The notes beneath the pieces are model-generated. The model ran no database searches and was not told the origin of the DNA. It was given only the letters and a program-made list of their open reading frames with translations. Shown here piece by piece: positions 42,787-51,666 of a DNA stretch of 56,243 nt (position 1 is its first letter; every line of letters begins with the position of its first letter). Origin of the DNA: Eggerthellaceae bacterium (lineage in GTDB: Bacteria > Actinomycetota > Coriobacteriia > Coriobacteriales > Eggerthellaceae); assembly GCA_030524475.1 (NCBI GenBank), contig JAUNGO010000006.1:1-56243 (forward strand), written 5' to 3'. The translations under genes and the position numbers were made by a program.

Positions 42787-43683
42787 ATGGTTTCCTATAC
42801 ACTGCCGGGGATGACGGAATTTTCCGAGTTGAATTTATTGTTTCTATCGTTTTACCGGGACGCTCGCGATATTTTCTTCGATGATGTTGAAATCGAAAGC
42901 GTCTATGGCGGATTTCCTGGAAGCCCGCTTTGCGGCGGTCGCAACAATATTGGCGATCCGGTCTGGCTTTCCGATGTGGAGAAATGTCTTGCAAGGTATC
43001 GTGACTTAGGTACTGCCTGCAACGTCACGTTCACTAACCAATTCGCAACGGCGGATGTTATCGAGTGCGATACATATGGCCAAGGTATATTAGATATGCT
43101 CGATACGGTTTCGCCCGAGCCCAATTTGGCCAATGGGGTGATTTTGTTTTCGGACGCGATGAACGACTTTGTGCGAAGTGCCCATCCGAGGCTTCGCCGG
43201 ATATCGTCGACAACTAAACAGCTGGAGTCTATCGAGGCAACCAATCGAGAAATAAACGCCTTCGATCGCGTCGTCCTCAACTATAACTTTACCCATGACG
43301 AACAAGCTATATCGGCGATAGATCATCGAGAAAAGCTTGAGGTCATGGTGAACGAATACTGCACGCTGGGTTGTCCTTTTCGGTTGGATCATTATCGAGC
43401 AACGAGCGAATGTCAGCTCAAAGGTGTTCCCTGCGACTTCAGGTGCAGGCACAAGCCCGCGCCTCAAGTGTGGGGCTTTCTTAACGGCCTTATTGAGGGT
43501 GACGTGTTTCTAAAAAATGACCAGGTTCGACATTACGCGAACGATCTGGGTGTGGGGAGCTTTAAGATCGTGGGTCGTGGCCTTTCGCGCTATGACGTAA
43601 TCGACTCGTATCTATACTATTTAATAAAGCCTGAACATTGGTATGAAGTTCGCGATTATCTTATCCATAGGGATTATCTATAG
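42787..43683 (+). CDS. Peptidase U32-like/TIM-barrel Cys-motif protein, unknown role
   Basis: 298 residues. Motifs include SVYGGFPGSPLCGGRN, CNVTFTNQ, STTKQLES and the Cys-rich NEYCTLGCPFRLDHYRATS followed by CQLKGVPCDFRC. This pattern (GGR, FTN, STTK, C-x3-CP-x-R-x2-HY) belongs to an uncharacterised family that resembles U32/UbiU-UbiV-type barrels, where the cysteines bind an Fe-S cluster. No radical-SAM CxxxCxxC is present. GC is lower than in hypF next door. Cluster binding and function are inference. Confidence 0.55.
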   Translation: MVSYTLPGMTEFSELNLLFLSFYRDARDIFFDDVEIESVYGGFPGSPLCGGRNNIGDPVWLSDVEKCLARYRDLGTACNVTFTNQFATADVIECDTYGQGILDMLDTVSPEPNLANGVILFSDAMNDFVRSAHPRLRRISSTTKQLESIEATNREINAFDRVVLNYNFTHDEQAISAIDHREKLEVMVNEYCTLGCPFRLDHYRATSECQLKGVPCDFRCRHKPAPQVWGFLNGLIEGDVFLKNDQVRHYANDLGVGSFKIVGRGLSRYDVIDSYLYYLIKPEHWYEVRDYLIHRDYL

Positions 43684-44236
43684 ACGCCTGATGATTTCAC
43701 TGCGTTGTTTCGCGTTATGAAGTGCAGGGCTCGCTTGGCAGAGAAGCGCGTTCTGCGTTTTTTGCTCAATAAAGCGCCCTATTGTTTGTGCAGATGCACA
43801 AACCGGTGTCGTTTGATTCGCGAGAACAACCGTCTGTCGAGGAAAAGCTTTATCGCCTTGACGCGGTTTTAATTAAAAAGCCTTCGCATTTTGTCTGAAA
43901 AATGGCATTTCATCTGCGTAAATAGAACGCCCAAAGAAAAGAAGACAACTTTGGCTGTCTGCGGGCGACTTGTAACTTCGCCTGATCTCATACTGGGTCT
44001 ATCTCGAGGGGGCTTGAGGGGTTGCTGGTGGCGATGTGCCGTTGCTGCAACGAAGGGTGTCGCCACGCAAGTTGGTCGTCAATGACGCTTCTCAGCTCAA
44101 GAGGGAGACTTCCCCTGCGAGTGATAGAAGGTGGGTGTCGTGCGTTCTAGTTGTGCTTTGGCTCGGCGCTGTCTTTTTGTCGCCTTCGAAAGCCCGTCGT
44201 GGATGGTTTCAATCGAAGAAGAGAGAGGAGAAAGGC
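43684..44236. other. 553-base upstream region of the Mo-enzyme cluster
   Basis: No supported gene. It holds the 20-base palindrome at 43784-43803, a TTTTAATTAAAA palindrome near 43867, and AT-rich segments that may contain the promoter. The frame open into the oxidoreductase from 44036 lacks a ribosome site. Confidence 0.4.
43784..43803 (+). promoter_or_regulatory. Perfect inverted repeat, putative operator
   Basis: GTTTGTGCA and TGCACAAAC separated by GA, in the region before the molybdenum oxidoreductase operon. Could bind the PucR-type regulator of the cluster or another dimer. Confidence 0.45.
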
Positions 44237-46633
44237 ATGGAACGAAAGAATCTCGAAGAGCTCTATCACAAGGGCGAACTCGAGTGGGAAGAGGGCGAAT
44301 ACACGGTTTGCCGTGGATTCCAATGGACCCCTCCTGGATGCCACAACAGTTGCGGCATCCTGTACTACCTGAAAGATGGCGTGATGGATCATGCCGAAGG
44401 CGATCCGCTGTTCCCCTACAACAACGGTCGCTTGTGCGCACGCTGCCTGAACCTGCACGAGGCTGGCTACCAAGAAAACCGCCTGAAGTACCCGCTGCTT
44501 CGCAAGAAAGAAGACCGCGGCAACATCGACGCCTTCAAGCGCATCAGCTGGGATGAAGCGCTCGACTACATCGCCAACTACGTGAAGAACGAAATTGACG
44601 GCAAAGGTTACGGCCGCGAGTCGATCTTCGGCATGGTGGGTACGGGCCGCAACATCTGCTGGCAGGTTCCGTGGATTATCAACAATGCGTTCGGTTCTCC
44701 GAATACTTTCTGCGCATTGTTCTCCGGCGACTCGTGCGCCGTCCCGCGTACGGCTGCAACTGTGGCGCTTATGGGCGGTTATCCGGTTTCCGACTTTGGC
44801 CAGTTCAACGAGCAAATGATGGATTACCCCGACTTCACTGTTCCGGGAACCATTCTTATTTGGGGCGCCAATCCGCTGCGCTCTAATGCCGACTGCTTCC
44901 AGGGCTTCTGGATCACCGACGCCATGAAGCGCGGTTCTCAACTTGTGGTGATCGATCCGATGATCAACTGGATGTCGGCAAAGGCGGCTGTGCAAATTCA
45001 GATTCGTCCTGGCACCGATGCGGCAGTTGCGATGGCTATGAATCATGTCGTCATGGAGGAAGACCTATACGACCACGACTTTGTTGACAAATGGTGCTAC
45101 GGTTTTGACGAGTGGCGTGAGCGTTGTGCGGAGTGGACGCCTGAAAAGGCTGCCGAAGTTGCCTGGTGCGAAGCCGACGACATTCGTGCTGCTGCTCGCT
45201 TTATCGCCACAAACGGCGCATGTGCTGCTCCTTTTGGGGTTTCAAACGACCAAAAGCGCAACGGGGTTGCTGCTTATCAGTCTATTTTCAACATGCTTGC
45301 CATCACCGGCAACTACGAAAACCCTGGCGGCAATACCATTGCTTATGACCCGTGGGGCACGGTCATGTCCTATATTGCAGGTTGGGATGAGGGCGTGCTC
45401 ACTCCCGAGATGAAGGCGAAGCGCTTGGGTGACAAGGAGTTCCCGCTGCATTCCGTGGGGTTCTCCGCGCTTGGTCAACCCGACATTCTCTTGAAGGCGC
45501 TCGAAACCAACAACCCCCCGATGCGCATGAGCTTTTGCATGGGCACGAATCCTTTCGTGAACATGGCTCCCGATGCGTCGCGCGCCTACCATGCGCTCAT
45601 GAATGTCGATTTCGCCGTTGCATGCGACTACCGCATGACGCCCTATATTGCCGGTTGCGTCGACTTGGTTCTTCCTATTGCCATGAATTGGGAGCGCAAT
45701 ACGCTTCGTTGCTGGTTTACTCCTATGCGCGCCAACCGCAAAATCTCGACGTATTACGAGGCTAAGTCTGACGAGGAGATCGTGGTGCTCTTGGGCAACA
45801 AGATGAATCCCGAGTTCTTCCAGTCGAAGGGTATCAGTACCGACATGGACATGCTTGAGTACATTGTGCAGCAGGCCCCGAACCACACATGGAGCTTCCA
45901 AGATCTCTACGATGGCAAGGCCGACGGCAAAAACTACGATTGGCCTGATCGTCCATACTATCAGTATAAGACGGGTGGTTTGCGCCCCGACGGCCAGCCT
46001 GGTTTTGCCACCGCGACAGGTCGCATTGAGCTGTGGTGCACCATGTTCGCCAACCTTGGCCTCGAACCTATGCCCAAGTACGAGGAGCCGGCGGAAAGCC
46101 CTGTTTCTACGCCTGAGTTGTTCGAGAAGTATCCGCTCGTCCTTACCACTGGGGCGCGAAACTTCGAGTTCTTCCACTCCGAGCAGCGCGAGCAGGCGCA
46201 TATGCGCGCGACATATCCCGATCCGCGCGTTCGAATCAACCCCGAAGACGCTAAGGAATTGGGTGTTTCCGACAACGAATGGGTATGGATTGAAGGCGTG
46301 CGTGGTCGTTGCCGCCAACGTGCTCTCGTCACCGAGGGAATTATGAAAGGCGTCGTTGAGGCCGACCACGGTTGGTGGTTCCCCGAACAAGACGGAAACG
46401 CTCCCCATTTGTTTGGCGCGTTCGATTCGAACATCAACAACCTCACGGAGAACTGCAATCCTGGGCCTTATAGCTTCGGTGCTGATTTCCGCAGCACGCT
46501 GTGCAAGATTTATCCCTGCACGCCAGAGAACAGCGAAGTTATGCCTGGCGTCGAAGTCGTGATCAATGGCGGCTTCACGAAAACCCCCGTGTATGGGAAC
46601 CCGGCAGTCGCCGCATACGGTGAGCAACAGTAA
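44237..46633 (+). CDS. Molybdopterin oxidoreductase, catechol dehydroxylase/transhydroxylase-like (1)
   Basis: 798 residues from the ATG after GAGGAGAAAGGC. DMSO-reductase superfamily: Fe-S segment with Cys35, Cys39 and Cys67 (PGCHNSCG; GRLCARC), then FSGDSCAVPRTA at 162-173 near the Mo site, and a C-terminal domain with NINNLTENCNPGPYSFGADF. No Tat signal, so cytoplasmic. The start WTPPGCHNSCGILYYLKDG and the partner arrangement resemble pyrogallol transhydroxylase large subunits and gut catechol dehydroxylases. A 4Fe-4S partner follows after 15 bases, then an MFS carrier. Substrate unknown; aromatic reduction is inference. Confidence 0.85.
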   Translation: MERKNLEELYHKGELEWEEGEYTVCRGFQWTPPGCHNSCGILYYLKDGVMDHAEGDPLFPYNNGRLCARCLNLHEAGYQENRLKYPLLRKKEDRGNIDAFKRISWDEALDYIANYVKNEIDGKGYGRESIFGMVGTGRNICWQVPWIINNAFGSPNTFCALFSGDSCAVPRTAATVALMGGYPVSDFGQFNEQMMDYPDFTVPGTILIWGANPLRSNADCFQGFWITDAMKRGSQLVVIDPMINWMSAKAAVQIQIRPGTDAAVAMAMNHVVMEEDLYDHDFVDKWCYGFDEWRERCAEWTPEKAAEVAWCEADDIRAAARFIATNGACAAPFGVSNDQKRNGVAAYQSIFNMLAITGNYENPGGNTIAYDPWGTVMSYIAGWDEGVLTPEMKAKRLGDKEFPLHSVGFSALGQPDILLKALETNNPPMRMSFCMGTNPFVNMAPDASRAYHALMNVDFAVACDYRMTPYIAGCVDLVLPIAMNWERNTLRCWFTPMRANRKISTYYEAKSDEEIVVLLGNKMNPEFFQSKGISTDMDMLEYIVQQAPNHTWSFQDLYDGKADGKNYDWPDRPYYQYKTGGLRPDGQPGFATATGRIELWCTMFANLGLEPMPKYEEPAESPVSTPELFEKYPLVLTTGARNFEFFHSEQREQAHMRATYPDPRVRINPEDAKELGVSDNEWVWIEGVRGRCRQRALVTEGIMKGVVEADHGWWFPEQDGNAPHLFGAFDSNINNLTENCNPGPYSFGADFRSTLCKIYPCTPENSEVMPGVEVVINGGFTKTPVYGNPAVAAYGEQQ

Positions 46634-46648
46634 GAGAGGGGGACAGAA

Positions 46649-46984
46649 ATGAGCAAAATGGGTCTTTTTATCAACTATGACATCTGTTTCGGATGCCACG
46701 CCTGTGAGATGGCGTGTTCTCAAGAGAAAAAGCTCCCTGCGGGTGAGTTTGGCATCAAGATTGCCCAATATGGTCCGCATAAGAACATCAACGGTGACTG
46801 GGAATACACCTACCTTCCTATTCCAACCAAACTCTGCGATCTGTGCGCCGAGCGCACGGATATCGGCAAACTTCCCAGTTGCGTGCATCATTGCGAGGCT
46901 GCATGCATGGAGTATGGCGACATGGAGGAGCTTTCTAAACGGCTTGTCGAGCAACCGCGCTCCGTTGTTTTTTCGCTTGACTAA
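46649..46984 (+). CDS. Small 4Fe-4S electron-transfer protein (1)
   Basis: 111 residues. MGLFINYDICFGCHACEMAC gives a CxxCxxCxxxC cluster; CDLCAE...CVHHCEAACMEYG gives a second set. It resembles a cut-down DmsB/HybA-type subunit (normally about 200 residues with four clusters). GAGAGGGGG precedes the ATG. It probably passes electrons to the oxidoreductase upstream; the small size matches partners found in gut catechol dehydroxylase operons. Confidence 0.85.
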   Translation: MSKMGLFINYDICFGCHACEMACSQEKKLPAGEFGIKIAQYGPHKNINGDWEYTYLPIPTKLCDLCAERTDIGKLPSCVHHCEAACMEYGDMEELSKRLVEQPRSVVFSLD

Positions 46985-47007
46985 TCGGTTCGGCCATATT
47001 GCGTTTT

Positions 47008-47030
47008 GCCAGCACCTTTCGGGTGCCGGC
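47008..47030 (+). terminator. Hairpin between 4Fe-4S gene and MFS gene
   Basis: GCCAGCACC (47008-47016) and GGGTGCCGGC (47021-47030), 4-base loop, no T-run; possible attenuator or RNA-stability element within the operon. Confidence 0.45.
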
Positions 47031-47118
47031 AAGCAGGGGGGTTGACAGCATCACACGGTGTCGCTTCGCCGATGCGCGTGGGGCTGTATCGACGAGGTGC
47101 AACAACGAAAGGGGAAAA

Positions 47119-48375
47119 ATGAATTACAAAATTATCGACGGCGAAAAAGTGTACGGCTATCGCTGGGTTATCTTGGCGCTCATGGGCCTTGCCTGTATCG
47201 TCGTGAACGGATCTACTCTTGTGTTTGCTGGTATGGCGGGTATTCTTTTGAATCCTGTGGGGCAATGGGCCTTCGATGCCCAACAGTTCATGATGCTTAC
47301 GAGTTGTTCGTATTTGACGGGCTTTTTGTTCTGTATGGTGACCGGCACGATGGCCGACCGTATGGGTATCAAAAAGGTGCTCATTGTCGGTTTGGCGATT
47401 TCTGCAGTCGGTGCTATTTTGCGCATCTTCTGGGGCGGATTCGCTGGCATGTTTGCGACATCGGTTATTTTCGGTTTCGGCCTGGCGGCTCTGAACGCGA
47501 ACTCTGCTAAGATCATCAGCCTATGGTTTCCTGGCAAGATGGTTAGCGTTGCCATGGGAGTTTACCTGTGTTGCGCCACTGTCGGTTGTGCCCTCGCCGT
47601 GCCCCTGGCCGGCATGGCAGCCGAGCCGACCCCTGTTTTCATTGCGGTCGCTGTTCTTTCTGTAGCCGTCGTTGTGTTGTGGGCGGTACTCTATAAGAAG
47701 CATCCCGACAACGAACAGCGCATTGTCGAGCCCGTTATGAAGCATCTCGGCGTTGTCGTGAAATCGAAGAACTTGTGGGTTGCCTGCCTCGTCATCGGCT
47801 TCGTCATGGCTGCCGGTGCGGTCAACAACGGTTATCTCGTTGCTGCTCTTTCGGGTGATCCCGCAGTTGGTGGCAAGGCGCTTGACTACACTTTCGCAAC
47901 GCTTACGTCTTCTGTGTGCAACATTACCTGCTCGGTCGGTGGCATCATGTTCCCGCTCATTTTCTCGAAGACTCATAACGAGAAATGGTGGCTCGTCGGG
48001 CTGTGCGCTGCCGTCATCGTTGGCATCGGCATCTACTGGTTCATGCTCGACGGCGTCGCTACCGCCGTGGGCGTCATGATCGTGTCCGTGCTCGTCGGCG
48101 GCGTGCTTCCGTTGGCGAAGGCTCTTCCCGCTCAGCTTCCCGACATCAGCCGCGAGCACATGGGCGCTGCGGGTGGTCTGCACTCCACTATTCAGAACGC
48201 GTTCGCGTTTCTCATTCCGTCTTATGTGGTGGCACCGATCTGCGGTCTGAACTACGACCTGCTTAATGGCGCGGCATATGCAATTCTGACGGCGCTTGTT
48301 CTTGTGTCTGCGATATTCCTTCCAAAGCTCGTTACGGGAAATCGCGCGCCTGTAGCTGAAGAATCTGAAAAGTAA
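47119..48375 (+). CDS. MFS transporter
   Basis: 418 residues from the ATG after GAAAGGGGAAAA; the longer frame to 46999 is not supported. Twelve hydrophobic helices, with GTMADRMGIKKVL between helices 2 and 3 as the MFS signature loop and a charged C-terminus. Its place between two Mo-oxidoreductase gene pairs suggests uptake or export of the aromatic substrate or product. Oxalate/formate-type MFS proteins have a similar plan. Confidence 0.88.
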   Translation: MNYKIIDGEKVYGYRWVILALMGLACIVVNGSTLVFAGMAGILLNPVGQWAFDAQQFMMLTSCSYLTGFLFCMVTGTMADRMGIKKVLIVGLAISAVGAILRIFWGGFAGMFATSVIFGFGLAALNANSAKIISLWFPGKMVSVAMGVYLCCATVGCALAVPLAGMAAEPTPVFIAVAVLSVAVVVLWAVLYKKHPDNEQRIVEPVMKHLGVVVKSKNLWVACLVIGFVMAAGAVNNGYLVAALSGDPAVGGKALDYTFATLTSSVCNITCSVGGIMFPLIFSKTHNEKWWLVGLCAAVIVGIGIYWFMLDGVATAVGVMIVSVLVGGVLPLAKALPAQLPDISREHMGAAGGLHSTIQNAFAFLIPSYVVAPICGLNYDLLNGAAYAILTALVLVSAIFLPKLVTGNRAPVAEESEK

Positions 48376-48385
48376 GACACCGTTT

Positions 48386-48426
48386 GCCTCTCCCCAATGC
48401 GTACCCCCTGTGTGTTGGGGAGAGGC
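48386..48426 (+). terminator. Hairpin after MFS gene
   Basis: Perfect 12-base arms GCCTCTCCCCAA (48386-48397) and TTGGGGAGAGGC (48415-48426), 17-base loop; no T-run, so termination strength uncertain. Confidence 0.5.
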
Positions 48427-48486
48427 CTGATTCCTCGCGGGTGGGGCTTCGGAGTGGAAGTCCCACCCTGCTGTGCAGGAGGCTTC

Positions 48487-48801
48487 ATGTGTTGGGCGTG
48501 CAACCCTGTATGCGGAAGATGCAAGCCGCCGAAGCAGAAAGTTGCGACATGCTCGTCATGCGGCGCGGTCTCGTTCTTCTCGCGTGAGGCGGTACTTTCG
48601 AAAAATGATCTCGTGTGTTCTCGATGCGGCTGCAATCTGACAGAGCAGCTCGTGGCGACTCCTGTTTTATGCAAGCGCAGCGGGGTATGGTGCGCTTGGC
48701 CTTGCGGGCAAAGCGACAAAATGCCGGAGTCAGGCTATGCGGATTGCCCGTACAACACGCCGATTCCGCGGCAAGAGGCGGTCGGCGAGTCGAAGTGGTG
48801 A
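48487..48801 (+). CDS. Cys-rich zinc-ribbon-like small protein
   Basis: 104 residues from the ATG behind CAGGAGGCTTC. Cysteines occur in MCWACNPVCGRCKPP, CSSCGAVSFF, CSRCGCNL, and later C-x6-C and C-x3-C pairs, about 14 in total, suggesting two zinc or Fe-S sites. No membrane or signal segment. It sits between the MFS gene and the second oxidoreductase on the same strand and may be an insertion or maturation chaperone or a redox/sensor protein. No family recognised with certainty. Confidence 0.6.
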   Translation: MCWACNPVCGRCKPPKQKVATCSSCGAVSFFSREAVLSKNDLVCSRCGCNLTEQLVATPVLCKRSGVWCAWPCGQSDKMPESGYADCPYNTPIPRQEAVGESKW

Positions 48802-48830
48802 GAGAGAAGAGGAAAGAAGAGGAGATGACG

Positions 48831-51224
48831 ATGAAGAAATACAGCGAAGAACTCTATCGAACGGATCGCCACTGGAAAGAGGGAGGCTTCGATGTGTACC
48901 GCTCAACTCATTGGTCGGCACCGGGTTGTCACAACGGGTGTGGTCTGGTGTACTACGTGAAAAACGGCAAGCTCGATCATGTCGAGGGCGATCCGAACGC
49001 CGCTTTCAATCAAGGTCGCTTATGCATTCGATGCTTGAATCAACTTGAGGCGATTTACAGTGAGGACAGGATCGTTCATCCCATGCGACGCGATCCCGAA
49101 AGGCGCGGCGACGACGACGCGTGGGAGCAGTGCAGTTGGGACGAGGCGTACGACCTCATCGAGGAGAATGTACGCCGCATTCAGCAAGAATACGGTTCTG
49201 AATCCATTGTTGGCCTTGTCGGCACTGGACGTGACGTGAACTGCCAATTGGCGTTGACCTGCTACGTTGCGTTTAAGACGCCCAATCTGGCGTGCGGGTT
49301 TTTGACGGGAGACTCGTGCATGCTTCCTCGTATGGCGGGAACGATGATCACGCACGGCGACTGCCCTGTTGCCGATATGTCGCAGTTTTCTGAACTACGC
49401 TACGACGACCCTCGATACGAATGGCCAGAAGTGTGTTTGATTTGGGGCAATAATCCGATTGTCTCCAACGGCGACGGCTTTTTTGGACACTGGATCGTCG
49501 ACGCAATGAGGCGAGGTGGTACGAAGCTCGTTGTCGTCGACCCTGAGGTCACGTGGCTCGCGGCGCACGCCGAGGTTCTTTTGCAGGTTCGCCCCGCAAC
49601 TGATGCGGCGCTCGCTATGTCGATGATTAACGTGGTCATTGAAGAGGACCTGTATGATCATGACTTTGTCGAGAGGTGGACATACGGGTTCGATGAACTT
49701 TCCGAACGCGTGAGAGACTGGACACCCGAGCGTGCTGCGGAGATATGCGGCATCGATGCGGAGGGCATCCGACGTGCAGCTCGTCTTTTTGGCTCCGCGC
49801 GGCCTGCGGCACTGCAATGGGGCTTGGCAACCGATGCTCATGCGAACGGCGTTCACGAGGTGCATGCTATCATGGCGCTTTCGGCGTTGACGGGAAATCT
49901 CGAGGTACCTGGCGGGATGCGCATGGCGCGTTTGCCCTGGGATATGGAGCTTTCCTATTCATGTGGGTGGAAATGGCTTGATCCGGAGCTTCAGGCGAAG
50001 AGGCTCGGCAACACCATGTCTCCTATGCACCAGTTTGGCGTCACCGCTTGTGCCCAGGCGGATTGCATGCTCAATGCCATCGAGACGGGCGATCCGTACC
50101 CTATCAAGATGCTCTATCTTGAAGGAACGAACCCAATTGCGAATATGGGCGCCGAAGCACCGCGTGTGTACGAAGCGATGATGAAGATGGATTTCAACGT
50201 GGTGCTTGATTATGTGCTGACGCCAACGGCGAGTGCTGCCTGCGATCTGTTCCTGCCGATCGCAATGGCTGCCGAGCGGACTTCCATTCGCGAATGGTGG
50301 GCTCCAACTCGTGCGTGCATGCCCGTTGTCGATCCGCAAGGCGAAGCGCGATCGGACAATCAAATCACCATCGATTTGATAAATCGACTGAATCCCGAGC
50401 TTGCGCATGAGGTGTTTCACGACATCACCACTGAGGCCGAGCTTTGCCAGTGGCAGATAACCTACAATGCGCACAATGCGCCGGAAGGCCAAACTTTCGC
50501 CGACCAAGTCGAAAAGGTTGCAACATGGCCGCAAGTTGAATATTTCCGCCATGAGAAAGGGTTGTTGAGGACGGATGGCAAGCCAGGATTTAATACGGCG
50601 ACGGGTCGGATAGAACTTTACTCGCCAGCGTTTGCTTCGTTCGGCTTAGATCCTCTGCCGAAGTACGAAGAACCCTGGGAAAGCCCAATCAGTAGCCCCG
50701 AGAAGTTCGAGGAGTATCCGGTCATTATCACGACGGGGCATCGTTCTTGGGAGTTCTTCCACTCCGAGGGGCGTAACCAGGAGACGATGCGCGAACTTCA
50801 TCCGGATCCCTTGTTCGATGTGAACCCCGAAACCGCCGAGTTGTATGGCATTGGGGAGGGAGATTGGTGCTGGATCGAGAACGGTCGGGGTCGTTGTCGT
50901 CAACGCGCTCATCTGACGCCTCAGATGGAGCCGGGTGTCATTAATGCTGAGCATGGTTGGTGGTTCCCGGAGACTGAGGCGAACGCTCCGAATTTGTTTG
51001 GCGTATTCGACTCGAACATCAACAATCTTACCACTCAAATGGCATACGGCGAGACGGGCTATGGCGCGCCATACAAGGGCTTCTTGTGCAAGATATATCG
51101 CTGCACGCCCGAAAACAGCACGCCGACCCCAACCGAGGTGATAGCAAATGGAGGCTGGGATTACGAACGTATCACTATGTCCAACCACGACAAAATAGTC
51201 CGTTCATCTGAGAGGGCGTGCTAG
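48831..51224 (+). CDS. Molybdopterin oxidoreductase, catechol dehydroxylase/transhydroxylase-like (2)
   Basis: 797 residues from the ATG at 48831, where GGAG lies 6 bases upstream; another ATG six bases earlier is in frame. Paralogous to the oxidoreductase at 44237 along its length: PGCHNGCGLVYYVKNG with Cys33, Cys37 and GRLC Cys65, LTGDSCMLPRMA near the Mo site, and FDSNINNLTTQMAYGETGYG near the end. No Tat signal. Its own 4Fe-4S partner follows after 8 bases. The two enzymes differ enough to suggest different substrates or steps. Confidence 0.85.
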   Translation: MKKYSEELYRTDRHWKEGGFDVYRSTHWSAPGCHNGCGLVYYVKNGKLDHVEGDPNAAFNQGRLCIRCLNQLEAIYSEDRIVHPMRRDPERRGDDDAWEQCSWDEAYDLIEENVRRIQQEYGSESIVGLVGTGRDVNCQLALTCYVAFKTPNLACGFLTGDSCMLPRMAGTMITHGDCPVADMSQFSELRYDDPRYEWPEVCLIWGNNPIVSNGDGFFGHWIVDAMRRGGTKLVVVDPEVTWLAAHAEVLLQVRPATDAALAMSMINVVIEEDLYDHDFVERWTYGFDELSERVRDWTPERAAEICGIDAEGIRRAARLFGSARPAALQWGLATDAHANGVHEVHAIMALSALTGNLEVPGGMRMARLPWDMELSYSCGWKWLDPELQAKRLGNTMSPMHQFGVTACAQADCMLNAIETGDPYPIKMLYLEGTNPIANMGAEAPRVYEAMMKMDFNVVLDYVLTPTASAACDLFLPIAMAAERTSIREWWAPTRACMPVVDPQGEARSDNQITIDLINRLNPELAHEVFHDITTEAELCQWQITYNAHNAPEGQTFADQVEKVATWPQVEYFRHEKGLLRTDGKPGFNTATGRIELYSPAFASFGLDPLPKYEEPWESPISSPEKFEEYPVIITTGHRSWEFFHSEGRNQETMRELHPDPLFDVNPETAELYGIGEGDWCWIENGRGRCRQRAHLTPQMEPGVINAEHGWWFPETEANAPNLFGVFDSNINNLTTQMAYGETGYGAPYKGFLCKIYRCTPENSTPTPTEVIANGGWDYERITMSNHDKIVRSSERAC

Positions 51225-51232
51225 GGGGCATC

Positions 51233-51571
51233 ATGACATACGGTCTTTTCATTGATTATGGGTATTGCACGGGATGCCACACCTGTGAGGTTGCGTGCAA
51301 GAAGGAGCATCACCTGAAAAAGGGGCAGTGGGGTATTCACGTTCTGCAAGATGGCCCCCGGCAAAAGGAGGACGGCTCTTGGGAGTTTACCTACATTCCG
51401 CTGCCAACAAGCCTCTGCGACCTTTGCGGGGAGCGTGTCGGCGTGGGTCGGCTTCCGATGTGTGTTCATCACTGCCAAGCGGGGGTAATGGAGTTCGGGG
51501 AACTTGAGGAGTTGGTGAAGCTTCAGAGTCGCACACCGAACTCGGTTGTGTTTCGTCCTGCTGTTGGATAG
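51233..51571 (+). CDS. Small 4Fe-4S electron-transfer protein (2)
   Basis: 112 residues from the ATG after CTAGGGGGCATC. YGYCTGCHTCEVACKKEHHL gives the first Cys set; CDLCGE...MCVHHCQAGVMEFG gives the second, which has one Cys fewer than in the first ferredoxin (QAG for EAAC). It pairs with the oxidoreductase just upstream. The missing Cys suggests a changed or 3Fe-4S second cluster. Confidence 0.85.
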   Translation: MTYGLFIDYGYCTGCHTCEVACKKEHHLKKGQWGIHVLQDGPRQKEDGSWEFTYIPLPTSLCDLCGERVGVGRLPMCVHHCQAGVMEFGELEELVKLQSRTPNSVVFRPAVG

Positions 51572-51611
51572 GTGCGTGAATCTGCTCTCACAATCGTAGC
51601 GAAGATCTCGG

Positions 51612-51644
51612 CAAAGGGCTTTGCTCGCAGGAGCAGGCCCTTTT
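51612..51644 (+). terminator. Terminator of second oxidoreductase operon
   Basis: AAAGGGC...TTGCTC, GCAG loop, GAGCA...GCCCTTTT; lies between convergent genes and can serve both. Confidence 0.75.
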
Positions 51645-51666
51645 CTGTTCCTGTCGAAGCAAAGAC

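Noticed and set aside
44036..44236. N-terminal extension of the first Mo-enzyme with a hydrophobic segment (VSCVLVVLWLGAVFL)
   Set aside because: No ribosome site at the upstream start, while a strong one precedes the ATG at 44237; the segment lacks twin Arg in Tat context and the family starts at the later ATG.
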